Shown piece after piece: positions 38,695 through 46,642 of a DNA stretch of 64,000 nt. Source of the DNA: CAWJLS01 sp963843755 (GTDB lineage: Bacteria; Acidobacteriota; Thermoanaerobaculia; Multivoradales; DATKCC01); assembly GCA_963843755.1 (NCBI GenBank), contig CAWJLS010000013.1:124001-188000 (forward strand), read 5' to 3'. The notes below the pieces were generated by a model that was not told where the DNA came from, did no database searches, and saw only the letters and a program-made list of their open reading frames with translations. Position 1 is the first letter of the stretch. Every line of letters begins with the position of its first letter. The translations under genes were made by a program, and so were the position numbers.

Positions 38695-39506
38695 TAGGAG
38701 TCTTCGACGAGCGAGGGCTCGGCCTCGGGCTCCCTGGCCCGTCCGAGGGAGCCGCTCCGCAGCAGCATCTCTTCGGCCAGCAGGGAGTAGGACTGGGCGC
38801 CGGTCGAGGAGGCGTCGTGCTCGAAGATGGTCTTGCCCGCGGCCGGCGCCTCCGCCAGGCGGACGTTGATCCGCACCTCGACCGCGAACACCTGGTCGCC
38901 GCACAGGCGCCGCACCCGGGCGACCTGGTCGCGGGTCTCCCGGGTCCGGTAGTCCACCATGGTCAGCACGATGCCCAGGAGGTCGGGCGAGTGGCCGAAG
39001 CGGGCGCCGAGGCGGTCGATCGAATCGATCAGGTTGCGCACGCCTTCGACCGCCAGGAACTGCGGGACCACCGGCACCAGGAAGTTGTCGGACGCGACCA
39101 GCGCGGCCTGGGGCAGCACCGCCAGCGACGGCGGACAGTCGAGCAGGATGTGGTCGTAGGCGGAGGACACGGGGTCGAGCGCCGCCTTCAGGCGCCGGCG
39201 GTGCCAGCCGCTCCGCCCCAGCTCGACGTCGGCCGACAGCAGGTCGACCGAGCCGGTGATCAGCTCCAGGTTCTCGAGCGACGTGGTGCGGACGATCTCC
39301 GGCGCCTCGGCCCCGCGCAGCAACATGTCGGCGGCCGACGGGGCGAAGGCTTCGCGGTCGACCCCCAGGGAGAGGGTCGCCGAGCACTGGCTGTCCAGGT
39401 CGACGAGCAGGGTGCGCCGCCCGCGCTGGGCCAGCGCGGCGGCGAGGTTGACGGCGGTGGTGGTCTTGCCCACACCTCCTTTGCGGCTGACGAGCGCAGT
39501 AATCAC
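38694..39506 (-). CDS. Orphan ParA-family ATPase
   Basis: A 270-residue ParA/MinD-superfamily ATPase. The deviant Walker A (SRKGGVGKTTTAVNLAAAL) lies at the very N-terminus, followed by LLVDLDSQCSATLSLG, the Walker B-like LLDCPPSLAVLP and the MVDYRTRETRD segment seen in Soj/ParA proteins. Such ATPases place DNA or protein cargo by dimerising on nucleoid or membrane. No ParB, parS cluster or oriC genes are next to it; instead it is directly coupled to the UbiB kinase. GTG 39506 starts the normal family N-terminus; residues further upstream in frame look non-coding. Confidence 0.9.
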   Translation of the reverse strand: MITALVSRKGGVGKTTTAVNLAAALAQRGRRTLLVDLDSQCSATLSLGVDREAFAPSAADMLLRGAEAPEIVRTTSLENLELITGSVDLLSADVELGRSGWHRRRLKAALDPVSSAYDHILLDCPPSLAVLPQAALVASDNFLVPVVPQFLAVEGVRNLIDSIDRLGARFGHSPDLLGIVLTMVDYRTRETRDQVARVRRLCGDQVFAVEVRINVRLAEAPAAGKTIFEHDASSTGAQSYSLLAEEMLLRSGSLGRAREPEAEPSLVEDS

Positions 39507-39533
39507 GGGCGTCAGCGTATCGCAGGTATCATG

Positions 39534-39538
39534 AGGAG
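39534..39538 (+). promoter_or_regulatory. Ribosome binding site of the GNAT gene
   Basis: AGGAG, six bases before ATG 39545, fixes this start. TATCAT at 39527-39532 immediately before it resembles a -10, but transcription from it would leave the ribosome site out of the message, so a promoter further upstream is more likely. Confidence 0.5.
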
Positions 39539-39544
39539 TCTCGT

Positions 39545-40624
39545 ATGCGCCCGAATGTTCCAGACCGCCCCGCCTCGTCCGGGACCGGCGTTCCGACCGC
39601 ACCAAGCGCCGGACCAGGCGCCGGGACAGGGCCCGGAACGAAAGCCGGTTTCGACCGCCCGAGCCCTCCCACCCCCGGCGGAGGCGGCATCGTTCTGCGG
39701 CCCCTCACCACCCGCCGTGAGCTCGGCGCCTGCGTGGCGCTCCAGAAGGCGGTCTGGGGCCAGGACTTTCTCGACGTCACCCCGCCGGCGCTGCTCAAGG
39801 TGGTCCAGGAGATGGGCGGCGTCGCGGCCGGTGCGTTCTCCTCGGCCGGCACCCGAGCCGGCGAAGGGGACGCAGAGGGCGAGGGGGACGAAGAGGACGG
39901 GGAGCGTCTCGAGGGTTTCGTGTTCGGAGTGAGCGGTCTCCGGGCCGGCCGGCCGGCTCACTGGTCCCACATGCTGGCGGTGCGGCGGGACGTGCGCGGA
40001 CAGGGGGTGGGCGCGCTGCTCAAGCGCTACCAGCGGGACCGGCTGCTCGACATTGGCATCGAGACCGTCTTCTGGACCTTCGATCCGCTGGTGGCGCGCA
40101 ACGCCCACCTCAACCTGGTCCGACTGGGCGCCGGCATCGAGCGCTACGTCCGCGACTACTACGGCAGCGGCGGGGACAGCGCGCTCTCGGCCGGCATCGG
40201 CACCGACCGGCTGGTCGTGCGCTGGGAGCTCTCCTCGGAACGGGTCGGGCGGGCGCTGGCGGGGGAGGGGCCGGTCCTGGCGGCGGACCTGGCGGCGTGG
40301 CAAGACGCCCCGGTGCTCGGAGCCCGCGCGGGGAGCGATCCCGTCGAGCCCGCCGCGCCGGAGGAGATCGAACGGGCCGCGGCGTGGCGGGACGCTCCGG
40401 CGGTGCGGGTGGAGATTCCGGCGGACATCCTCGGAGTTCGGGACCAGGAGCAGGACCGGGGCCGGGAGCCGGAGCGCGCCCGGCGGTGGCGGCTGGCCTC
40501 CCGGACGGCGCTCGAAACCGGGCTCGCCGGCGGCTTTCGGGTCGAGTCATTCCTTCAGACCGGGGGCGCGGCAGGCGGCGGCGCCCTCCGGTGCTGGTAT
40601 CTGCTGGTACGGGACGAGCCATGA
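39545..40624 (+). CDS. GNAT acyltransferase (probable D-amino acid N-succinyltransferase)
   Basis: A 359-residue GNAT-superfamily protein of the type encoded beside enolase-superfamily racemases. Seen: VLRPLTTRRELGACVALQ, KAVWGQDFLDVTPPALLKVV, HMLAVRRDVRGQGVGALLK (acyl-CoA-binding loop RGQGVG) and FWTFDPLVARNAHLNLVRLG. In Geobacillus kaustophilus a GNAT next to N-succinylamino acid racemase was shown to be a succinyl-CoA:D-amino acid N-succinyltransferase; I infer the same here from the identical gene set. The first 45 residues are Gly/Pro/Ala-rich and an acidic insert interrupts the core near residue 105. The stop overlaps the next ATG (ATGA). Confidence 0.8.
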   Translation: MRPNVPDRPASSGTGVPTAPSAGPGAGTGPGTKAGFDRPSPPTPGGGGIVLRPLTTRRELGACVALQKAVWGQDFLDVTPPALLKVVQEMGGVAAGAFSSAGTRAGEGDAEGEGDEEDGERLEGFVFGVSGLRAGRPAHWSHMLAVRRDVRGQGVGALLKRYQRDRLLDIGIETVFWTFDPLVARNAHLNLVRLGAGIERYVRDYYGSGGDSALSAGIGTDRLVVRWELSSERVGRALAGEGPVLAADLAAWQDAPVLGARAGSDPVEPAAPEEIERAAAWRDAPAVRVEIPADILGVRDQEQDRGREPERARRWRLASRTALETGLAGGFRVESFLQTGGAAGGGALRCWYLLVRDEP

Positions 40625-41823
40625 CGGTGACGGTGGAGCGCATCGAGCTGCGGCAGATCGGCCTTCGGCTGGTCGAGCCGTTCAGGATCTCCTCGGGCGA
40701 GACCTGGGAGCGACGGATCCTGCTGGTGGAGGTGACGGGCTTGCTCGGGGAGGGTGGCGAGGCGGGGGTCCCCACCGGCCGACTCGGGACCCGGGCGAGC
40801 GCCTGGGGCGAGTGCGTGGCCGGCGAGCAGCCGAGCTACTCGCCGGAGACCGTGGAGACGGCGCGTATCGCCCTCGAACGGTGGCTCGGGCCGCGCCTGG
40901 TGGGCACGTCGTTCGACCACGCGCGCGAGGTCTGGTCGCTCCTCGACCGCCATCTCCGGGGCCACCGGATGGCCAAGGCGGCGCTCGAGATGGCGTGCTG
41001 GGAGCTCCAGGCGCGGCTCGAGGGGCGGCCGCTCGCCGAGCTCCTGGGCGGAACCCGGACCCACATCGCCACCGGCATCTCCCTCGGCATCCAGGCGACG
41101 CCGCGGGAGCTGGCGCGCAAGGCCCGAGAGGCCTTGGAGCGCGGGTATCGCAAGGTCAAGCTCAAGATCAAGCCGGGCGCCGACGTCGAGACCGTAGGCC
41201 CTCTCCGCACCGAGCTGGGCCCGGACGCACCGCTCGCCGTCGACGCCAACGCCGCGTACACCTTCGCCGACCTGGAGCGGCTGGAGCGCCTCGACCGCCT
41301 CGGCCTGATGATGATCGAGCAGCCGCTCGAGGGCGAGGACCTGCTTCGCCATGCGCGGCTCCAGGAGCGGCTCGAGACGCCGCTCTGCCTCGACGAGTCG
41401 ATCACCTCGGCGGCGCGGGCCGAGGACATGCGCGACCTCGACGCCGGCCGGATCGTCAACATCAAGCCGGGCCGGGTCGGCGGCTTCGCCCAGGCGATCG
41501 CGATCCACGACCTCTGCCGGGCGGCCGAGATCCCGGTCTGGTGCGGGGGCATGCTCGAGAGCGGCATCGGCCGCGCCCACAACGTCGCCCTGGCCTCCCT
41601 GCCGGGGTTCGTCCTGCCGGGCGACCTGTCGCCGTCCAACCGGTACTGGGCGCGGGACGTGGTCGATCCGGAATGGACCATGGACGGCCGGGGGATGGTG
41701 CGGGTGCCGCGGGACCGCCCGGGGCCGGGCGTCGAGGTGGACCGGGAGCGTCTCGACGCCATCACCGCCTGGCGGATGGTGCTCGAGGCCGGAGAGGCGG
41801 GCTGGCGGGAGGTGGACCGATGA
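40621..41823 (+). CDS. N-acyl/N-succinylamino acid racemase (MenC/NSAR family)
   Basis: A 400-residue enolase-superfamily enzyme of the muconate-lactonizing subgroup. All catalytic positions are present: KxK (Lys180 and Lys182 in KVKLKIKPG), metal ligands Asp208 (VDANAAY), Glu233 (MIEQPL) and Asp258 (LDESI), and the opposing base Lys282 (NIKPGRVGG). Members either make o-succinylbenzoate in menaquinone synthesis, racemise N-succinylamino acids, or do both. No other men genes are nearby, whereas a GNAT and an M20 deacylase flank it with ATGA overlaps on both sides, so racemase function is favoured. Dual use in menaquinone synthesis is not excluded. Confidence 0.88.
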   Translation: MTVTVERIELRQIGLRLVEPFRISSGETWERRILLVEVTGLLGEGGEAGVPTGRLGTRASAWGECVAGEQPSYSPETVETARIALERWLGPRLVGTSFDHAREVWSLLDRHLRGHRMAKAALEMACWELQARLEGRPLAELLGGTRTHIATGISLGIQATPRELARKAREALERGYRKVKLKIKPGADVETVGPLRTELGPDAPLAVDANAAYTFADLERLERLDRLGLMMIEQPLEGEDLLRHARLQERLETPLCLDESITSAARAEDMRDLDAGRIVNIKPGRVGGFAQAIAIHDLCRAAEIPVWCGGMLESGIGRAHNVALASLPGFVLPGDLSPSNRYWARDVVDPEWTMDGRGMVRVPRDRPGPGVEVDRERLDAITAWRMVLEAGEAGWREVDR

Positions 41824-43028
41824 CCAGGAACGGCCTGGTGCTGGACCGGGGGCGGCTCACCGAGCACGTGCCGGAGACGCTCGCCAAGCGGCTGGTGGCA
41901 CTGCGCCACGATCTCCATCGGCACCCGGAGCTGGCGTTCGAGGAGAACCAGACCAGCCGGCGCCTGCGCACCGAGCTCGAGGCCCTCGGGCCGGCGTCGC
42001 TGGTCACGGTCGCGGAGACCGGCCTGGTGGCGCGGTTCGCCGGCCGGGATCGGAGCGCGCCGGCCGTCGCCGTGCGCGGCGACCTCGACGCCCTGCCGAT
42101 CCAAGAGGAGACCGGCGCCCCGTTCGCCTCGGAGGTGCCCGGACGGATGCACGCCTGCGGCCACGACGTCCACGCCGCCTGGACCCTCGGAGTGGCCGCC
42201 CTGCTCGCCGAGCGGCCGGCCGCCGGCGACGTGGTGGTGGTGTTCCAGCCGGCGGAGGAGATCGCCCGCGGTGCCGCCCGGGTCGTCGAGGAGGGCGCCC
42301 TCGACGGCGTGGCGGCCATCTTCGGCGGCCATGTCGACCTGCGCTTCGCCCTCGGCGAGGTGGTCGCCCAGCCCGGGGCGCTCGCCGCCTCGGCGGACAC
42401 CTTCCGGATCGAGCTCGACGGGGGCGGCGCCCACGGCGCCAGGCCTCACGAGGGGAGGGACCCGATCGTCGGCGGCGCGGCGATCGTCGGCGCGCTCCAG
42501 ACGATCGTCTCGCGTCGCCTGGCGCCGGGGGAGCCGGCGGTGGTTACGGTCGCCACGTTCCAGGCCGGCAGCGCCCCCAACGTGATCCCGTCCCGGGCGC
42601 GGCTCACCGGCACGCTCCGGGCGATGGACTCGGTGCTGCGCCACCGGCTGGCCGAGGAGGTGGAGGCGCTCGCCCGCGGGGTGGGGGAGGCCTATGGCCT
42701 GCGGGTCGAGGTCGCCTTCGAGCCCGGCACTCCGGCGCTGCGCAACACCGAGCGGGAGTCGGGCTGGGCCCGCCGGGCCGCCGAAGAGGTGCTCGGCGCC
42801 GACGCGATCCGCCCCCTGGGGCTGGTGAACCTGGCCGGCGAAGACTTCGCCGTCTACCTGGAGAGCGTGCCGGGGTGCTTCCTGCGCATCGGCGGCCGGC
42901 GCCCCGAGGCGCCGGTGGTCGGCGCCCACTCGCCCCGCTTCCTGCCCGCGGACGAGACGGTCGCGATCGGTGCGGCGGTGCTGGCCCAGGCGGCGCGGGT
43001 GGCGTCGGACGCGCTGGCCAGCCGCTGA
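41820..43028 (+). CDS. M20 amidohydrolase (probable N-acyl-L-amino acid deacylase)
   Basis: A 402-residue M20D metallohydrolase. The binuclear metal site is visible in MHACGHDVHAAW (His115, Asp116), FQPAEEIARGA (catalytic and metal Glu), GGHVDLRF and the late GAHSPRFLP. A dimerisation insert (FRIELDGGGAHGARPHEGRD, then TIVSRRLAPGEPAV) follows the family. By analogy with the Geobacillus NSAR operon it would remove the succinyl group from N-succinyl-L-amino acids, making the overall D-to-L conversion irreversible. ATG 41820 overlaps the racemase stop, the third member of one translationally coupled operon. Confidence 0.88.
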   Translation: MTRNGLVLDRGRLTEHVPETLAKRLVALRHDLHRHPELAFEENQTSRRLRTELEALGPASLVTVAETGLVARFAGRDRSAPAVAVRGDLDALPIQEETGAPFASEVPGRMHACGHDVHAAWTLGVAALLAERPAAGDVVVVFQPAEEIARGAARVVEEGALDGVAAIFGGHVDLRFALGEVVAQPGALAASADTFRIELDGGGAHGARPHEGRDPIVGGAAIVGALQTIVSRRLAPGEPAVVTVATFQAGSAPNVIPSRARLTGTLRAMDSVLRHRLAEEVEALARGVGEAYGLRVEVAFEPGTPALRNTERESGWARRAAEEVLGADAIRPLGLVNLAGEDFAVYLESVPGCFLRIGGRRPEAPVVGAHSPRFLPADETVAIGAAVLAQAARVASDALASR

Positions 43029-43082
43029 GCTGGTCGCCGCCCTGGTCGCGCCGCGGCGGGGGTTGGGGAGGGGTCGGCTGCG

Positions 43083-44393
43083 TCAGGCGACGCGCTCCAG
43101 GAAGTCGTCGAGGGCGTCGACCAGGTCGGAGCGGAGCGCGCCGCTCGACGCGGCCCGGTCGACCAGCAGCAGGACCATCACCGTCTCCCGGGAGAGCCCC
43201 GCCGTCGCCAGCAGGCGGTCGGTCTCGTTCGCCAGCACCTCGACGGACTGGGGCTCCAGGTCGTCCGGCTTGCGATGACGCCAGGCCAGCGCCACCCATC
43301 CGAGGTGGGCGCGGGCGGCCTCCTCGGGCCGGCCCAGGTGGAGGAGCGTGTCGCGCGCCTCCCGCAGGCAGTTCGCGGCCTCGTCCTCCAGACCGGCGAG
43401 CCGGGCGATCCGCCCTTCGAGGAACCGCAGCCGGGCCTCGATCAGCTCGTCGGGCGCGCCCCGCAGGCGGCTCCGGGCGCGGGCGATCTCGGTCCACGCC
43501 TGGTCGGCCGCGCCTTCGGCCAACAGGCTCCGGGTCAGCCGCCAGCCGATCTCGGCCAGACGGCCGTCCGTCAACTGGCCGTCGAGGAGAGCCAGCGCTT
43601 CGCGGAAGAGGGGGACGGCGACCGTGTGATCGCCGGTGGAGGCGGCCAGCTCGCCCTTGCGCACCAGCGACTCACCCAGGCGTTTGCGCGCGCCGTACTC
43701 GAGAAAGATCGCCGCGGCGCGGTCGACGGCCTGGAGGGCGTCGGCCGGCCGGGTGGCATGGCTGGCGCCCGCCTCGCGGTAGAGGATCTCGGCCTCCTCC
43801 AGCGGGTCGCCCGAGCCTTCGCGCAGGTGGCTCCGCGCCAGGCGGAGGGCGGTCTGCCCCGCGTCGGTCGAGCCGGACTCGAGCCACCCCTCGGCCATCA
43901 GCGCCCAGGCGCGGGCCTCGAGGTCGGCGATCAGGCTGCGGCCGCAGCGCTCCGGATCGAGCCGGGCGGCGGCGGCCAGGGCCAGGTAGACCAGCTCGCT
44001 CGAGGCGGGGCGGTCGGATTCCGCCAGAGTCTCGGCCGTGTCGAGCAGCCGATCGCAAAGAAAGAAGTTCGAAAATCGGGAATCGAGGGCGAGCGCCTCT
44101 TCCCGCTCACCTGGGGACAGCTCCATCAGCTCGTCGAACAACCCGTCGACCCGTTTGCGCTCCCGGACGGCTTGGGCCTCCTCGCGCTCGACCCGCCCCT
44201 GGACGCGGTGGATCAGGGCTCCGTAGGCCGCCGGCTCGATGGTCACCGCGCAGGCCGAGCCTGCGCCGCACTCCTCCTGGTGGCCTATGTTGGAGATCGC
44301 CGGCGCCACGCCACCCGAGGTGCGTGATCGCCGTGTTTCCACGAGGGTGCAGACCTCGTTGTCTACTTCCGGGTCAGTGCATCGTGATGCCAT
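43083..44393 (-). CDS. TPR-like helical protein, unknown function
   Basis: A 436-residue soluble protein of TPR-like helix pairs. From about residue 95 onward, units such as LVYLALAAAARLDPE, ARAWALMAEGWLESGS, LGESLVRKGELAASTGDHTV and LEGRIARLAGLEDEAANCLR recur. The N-terminal 60 residues hold several cysteines (SRCTDPEVDN, EVCTLV, EECGAGSACAV) and are of no known fold. I cannot assign a function; similar TPR proteins in Acidobacteriota accompany regulatory genes. ATG 44393 has GAGGAG upstream; it is divergent from the REC-PATAN-DegV gene across an AT-richer gap. Confidence 0.68.
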   Translation of the reverse strand: MASRCTDPEVDNEVCTLVETRRSRTSGGVAPAISNIGHQEECGAGSACAVTIEPAAYGALIHRVQGRVEREEAQAVRERKRVDGLFDELMELSPGEREEALALDSRFSNFFLCDRLLDTAETLAESDRPASSELVYLALAAAARLDPERCGRSLIADLEARAWALMAEGWLESGSTDAGQTALRLARSHLREGSGDPLEEAEILYREAGASHATRPADALQAVDRAAAIFLEYGARKRLGESLVRKGELAASTGDHTVAVPLFREALALLDGQLTDGRLAEIGWRLTRSLLAEGAADQAWTEIARARSRLRGAPDELIEARLRFLEGRIARLAGLEDEAANCLREARDTLLHLGRPEEAARAHLGWVALAWRHRKPDDLEPQSVEVLANETDRLLATAGLSRETVMVLLLVDRAASSGALRSDLVDALDDFLERVA

Positions 44394-44607
44394 CAAGACT
44401 CTCCTCGAAGTGCGACGCATGCAGTACTCTTGGGGGACGCCGCCGTACCGGTGAGATCGAAACTTGCGAAATCCCTGTAACTATAGTTTCTCCTAAAGCC
44501 GGAACTGTGACAAGGGGAGCCCAACTGGTCGCTCAGGACCTGAGAGGAAGTGCCGATCGCGACGCGCCGGGCCGGTCGAAAGCGAGAGACGAGGAGAGGG
44601 TGACCCC
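44394..44607. promoter_or_regulatory. Divergent, locally AT-rich intergenic region
   Basis: 214 bases between divergent genes. TATAGT (44482-44487) resembles a -10 toward the DegV fusion. The only nearby -35-like sequence, TTGCGA at 44464-44469, is just 12 bases away, so the promoter call is weak. Base composition here is clearly less GC-rich than in the surrounding genes. Confidence 0.3.
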
Positions 44608-46416
44608 GTGACGAGACCCGCTGTTCTCATTGTCGAACCGGACCCTGTCCAGCGCAAAGAGCTGTCCGAAGGGCTGACCGCCCACGGCTACGAGGTGGTG
44701 CCCGCCGGCGACGCCGACGAGGGGCGCCGGTACGCCCAGGGCCTCGGTCCCAGCGTTATCGTCGCCCGAGAAGATCTTCCCGGATTCGGCAACGCCTCCA
44801 TCCTGGACGAGCTCCGGGCGGCGACCTCGGACGAGATCGTCCTGACCGTGCTCGGCGCCTCCGACCAGGCGCCGGACGATCTGCCGGAGGAGGTGCGCTA
44901 CCTGCCGGCCCGCGGAATCGACTCCCAGGAGCTGGTGCGCAGGCTCCGGCTGGTGCTGGTCGGCTGGGAGCTGGGCCTGGAGCCGGACGCCGAGCTGCAG
45001 ACCCTGGTCGGCGACCTCTCCCTGGCGCCGGTGCTCGAGGTCATCCGGGGGCTCAGCCGGGCGCTGGTCTCCGGCCGCCTGCTGCTCGAGACCGGCGAGG
45101 TGGTGTTCGACCAGGGCACGGCGATCGCCGCCACCTCCGGGCGGGCCCGGGGGGAGAAGGCGTTCTACCGCATCGGCGTCCGCCGCCAGGGGCCGTTCCG
45201 GGTGATCATGGGCCGCCCCGGGGTGCGCCGGGAGATCGACCCCGATCTCAAGACGCTGATCATCCGGGCGATCGAGGACCGGGTCGCCAACCCGCCCGAC
45301 CTCCAGACGCGGATCGTCGTCGAGCTGGGCCCGTCCTTCTTCAACGCCCAGTTCTCTCCGATCGAGCAGGAGATCCTCACCGCGGCCCAGGAGGGCATCA
45401 CCGTCGGCGCCCTGCTCGACCGGCTGGAGTCGACCGACGGCGTCATCCTGCGCGAGCTCGAGGAGCTTCGTTCTCGCGGTGCGATCAGGCTCCGGGAGCC
45501 GGACGGCGGCGTCCGGGTGGTGACGGACTCGACCGCCGACCTGCCGGCACGGCTGGCCCGCGAGCACGGCATCCGGGTCGTGCCGCTGACCGTCCGCTTC
45601 GGCGATCGCATGTTCAAGGACGGCGTCGACATCACACCGCGCGAGTTCTACGAGATGCTCGAGACCGGCTCGGACCACCCGGCGACCAACCCGCCGACGC
45701 CGGGCGAGTTCCTCCAGGTCTTCCGCGAGCTGGCCGGAAGCAAGGACGTGGTCTCGGTCCACATCTCGTCGAGCCTGTCCGAGACCGTGGCGAACGCGGA
45801 GCAGGCGGCGGCGACGGGCTCGCGGGAGCTCCAGGATCTGCGGGAGGGATCGGAGTCGGTGCGGGTCGGGGTGGTCGACAGCCGGCAGGTCAGCCTGGGG
45901 CTCGGCCTGCTGGCGCTGTTCGCCGCCCGGATGGCACGCCGCGGGCTCGGGGTCCGGGAGATCGGACCGCGCATCCAGGCGATGGCCGAACGGGTGCACG
46001 TGCTGTTCGTCGTCGACACGCTCGAGTACCTGGCACGGCACGGGCGGATCGGCCGGGCCCAGGCCTGGGTCGGCCAGCTCGTCGGAATCAAGCCGATCCT
46101 CGGGGTCCGGGAAGGCGTGGTGACCCTGGTCGACAAGGTGCGCGGCGGCCGGGCGGCCCATCCGCGAATGATCGAGCTGTTCAAGAAGGCGATCGATCCC
46201 GAACGGCCGGCCATCGCCGCGGTGGCCCAGGCCAAGGCGCCGGTCTGGGCGGATCGCCTGAAGAGCCTGCTCGAGAAGGAGCTGACCATCGCCGAGATCC
46301 ACGTCGCCGAGATGGGCCCGGTGGTGGGGACCCACGCCGGTCCGGGGGCGGTCGGCGCGGCGATCTACCAGCCGGTGGATGACGAGGAGCTGAAGCTGAT
46401 CGCGCCACTTAGTTAG
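44608..46416 (+). CDS. REC-like + PATAN (DUF4388) + DegV fusion protein
   Basis: A 602-residue three-part protein. Residues 1-118 look like a response-regulator receiver (VLIVEPDPVQRKELSEGL) without the phospho-acceptor: VAREDLPG stands where the Asp should be. Residues about 128-215 are a PATAN/DUF4388 domain (LVGDLSLAPVLEVIRGLSRA, GRLLLETGEVVFDQGTAIAA), followed by a winged-helix-like region (about 225-295). Residues 302-602 are a DegV fatty-acid-binding domain (VRVVTDSTADLPARLAREHG, THAGPGAVG). DegV/FakB proteins present fatty acids to a kinase, but no FakA gene is seen nearby. Fusion to PATAN suggests a lipid-sensing signalling protein. The GTG at 44608 follows a GAGGAGAG ribosome site. 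Confidence 0.85.
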   Translation: MTRPAVLIVEPDPVQRKELSEGLTAHGYEVVPAGDADEGRRYAQGLGPSVIVAREDLPGFGNASILDELRAATSDEIVLTVLGASDQAPDDLPEEVRYLPARGIDSQELVRRLRLVLVGWELGLEPDAELQTLVGDLSLAPVLEVIRGLSRALVSGRLLLETGEVVFDQGTAIAATSGRARGEKAFYRIGVRRQGPFRVIMGRPGVRREIDPDLKTLIIRAIEDRVANPPDLQTRIVVELGPSFFNAQFSPIEQEILTAAQEGITVGALLDRLESTDGVILRELEELRSRGAIRLREPDGGVRVVTDSTADLPARLAREHGIRVVPLTVRFGDRMFKDGVDITPREFYEMLETGSDHPATNPPTPGEFLQVFRELAGSKDVVSVHISSSLSETVANAEQAAATGSRELQDLREGSESVRVGVVDSRQVSLGLGLLALFAARMARRGLGVREIGPRIQAMAERVHVLFVVDTLEYLARHGRIGRAQAWVGQLVGIKPILGVREGVVTLVDKVRGGRAAHPRMIELFKKAIDPERPAIAAVAQAKAPVWADRLKSLLEKELTIAEIHVAEMGPVVGTHAGPGAVGAAIYQPVDDEELKLIAPLS

Positions 46417-46559
46417 ATCTCCCCCCAATCCCTCGATCCCTTCGGGCTCGCGCAGGAGACGAGGTCGAGACTTCGCCGGTCGTAGGCGCTGAGACAGGCC
46501 TGCCCCCGCCGATCAACCTGGATCATCCTCCGGATCTCCCCCCAATCCCTCGATCCCTT
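46416..46559. repeat. 27-bp direct repeat pair
   Basis: Positions 46416-46442 and 46533-46559 are identical over 27 bases (each contains CTCCCCCCAATCCCTCGATC). The units are 117 bases apart and the second is the left end of the dispersed repeat copy A. The intervening DNA shows no gene. Confidence 0.7.
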
Positions 46560-46597
46560 TCCCGCCCTCCGGGGGGAAAGGGACGCCCCCGCCCGGG
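46532..46597 (+). repeat. Dispersed GC-rich repeat, copy A, with hairpin
   Basis: Matches copy B (18341-18409, opposite strand). It contains a perfect 10-base inverted repeat, TCCCTTTCCC (46554-46563) with its complement at 46574-46583 around a 10-base loop. It sits between the convergent DegV-fusion and acyltransferase genes, a location suited to a bidirectional transcription stop, but lacks a U-tract. Confidence 0.55.
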
Positions 46598-46642
46598 GGG
46601 TTCGCCGGGGTGGAATCGGCGCTTTGCTTGGGTCTTGGGGGC

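Noticed and set aside
44464..44487. TTGCGA and TATAGT as a full promoter for the DegV-fusion gene
   Set aside because: The spacing is only 12 bases, too short for a sigma-70 promoter; only the -10 half is kept as a weak call.
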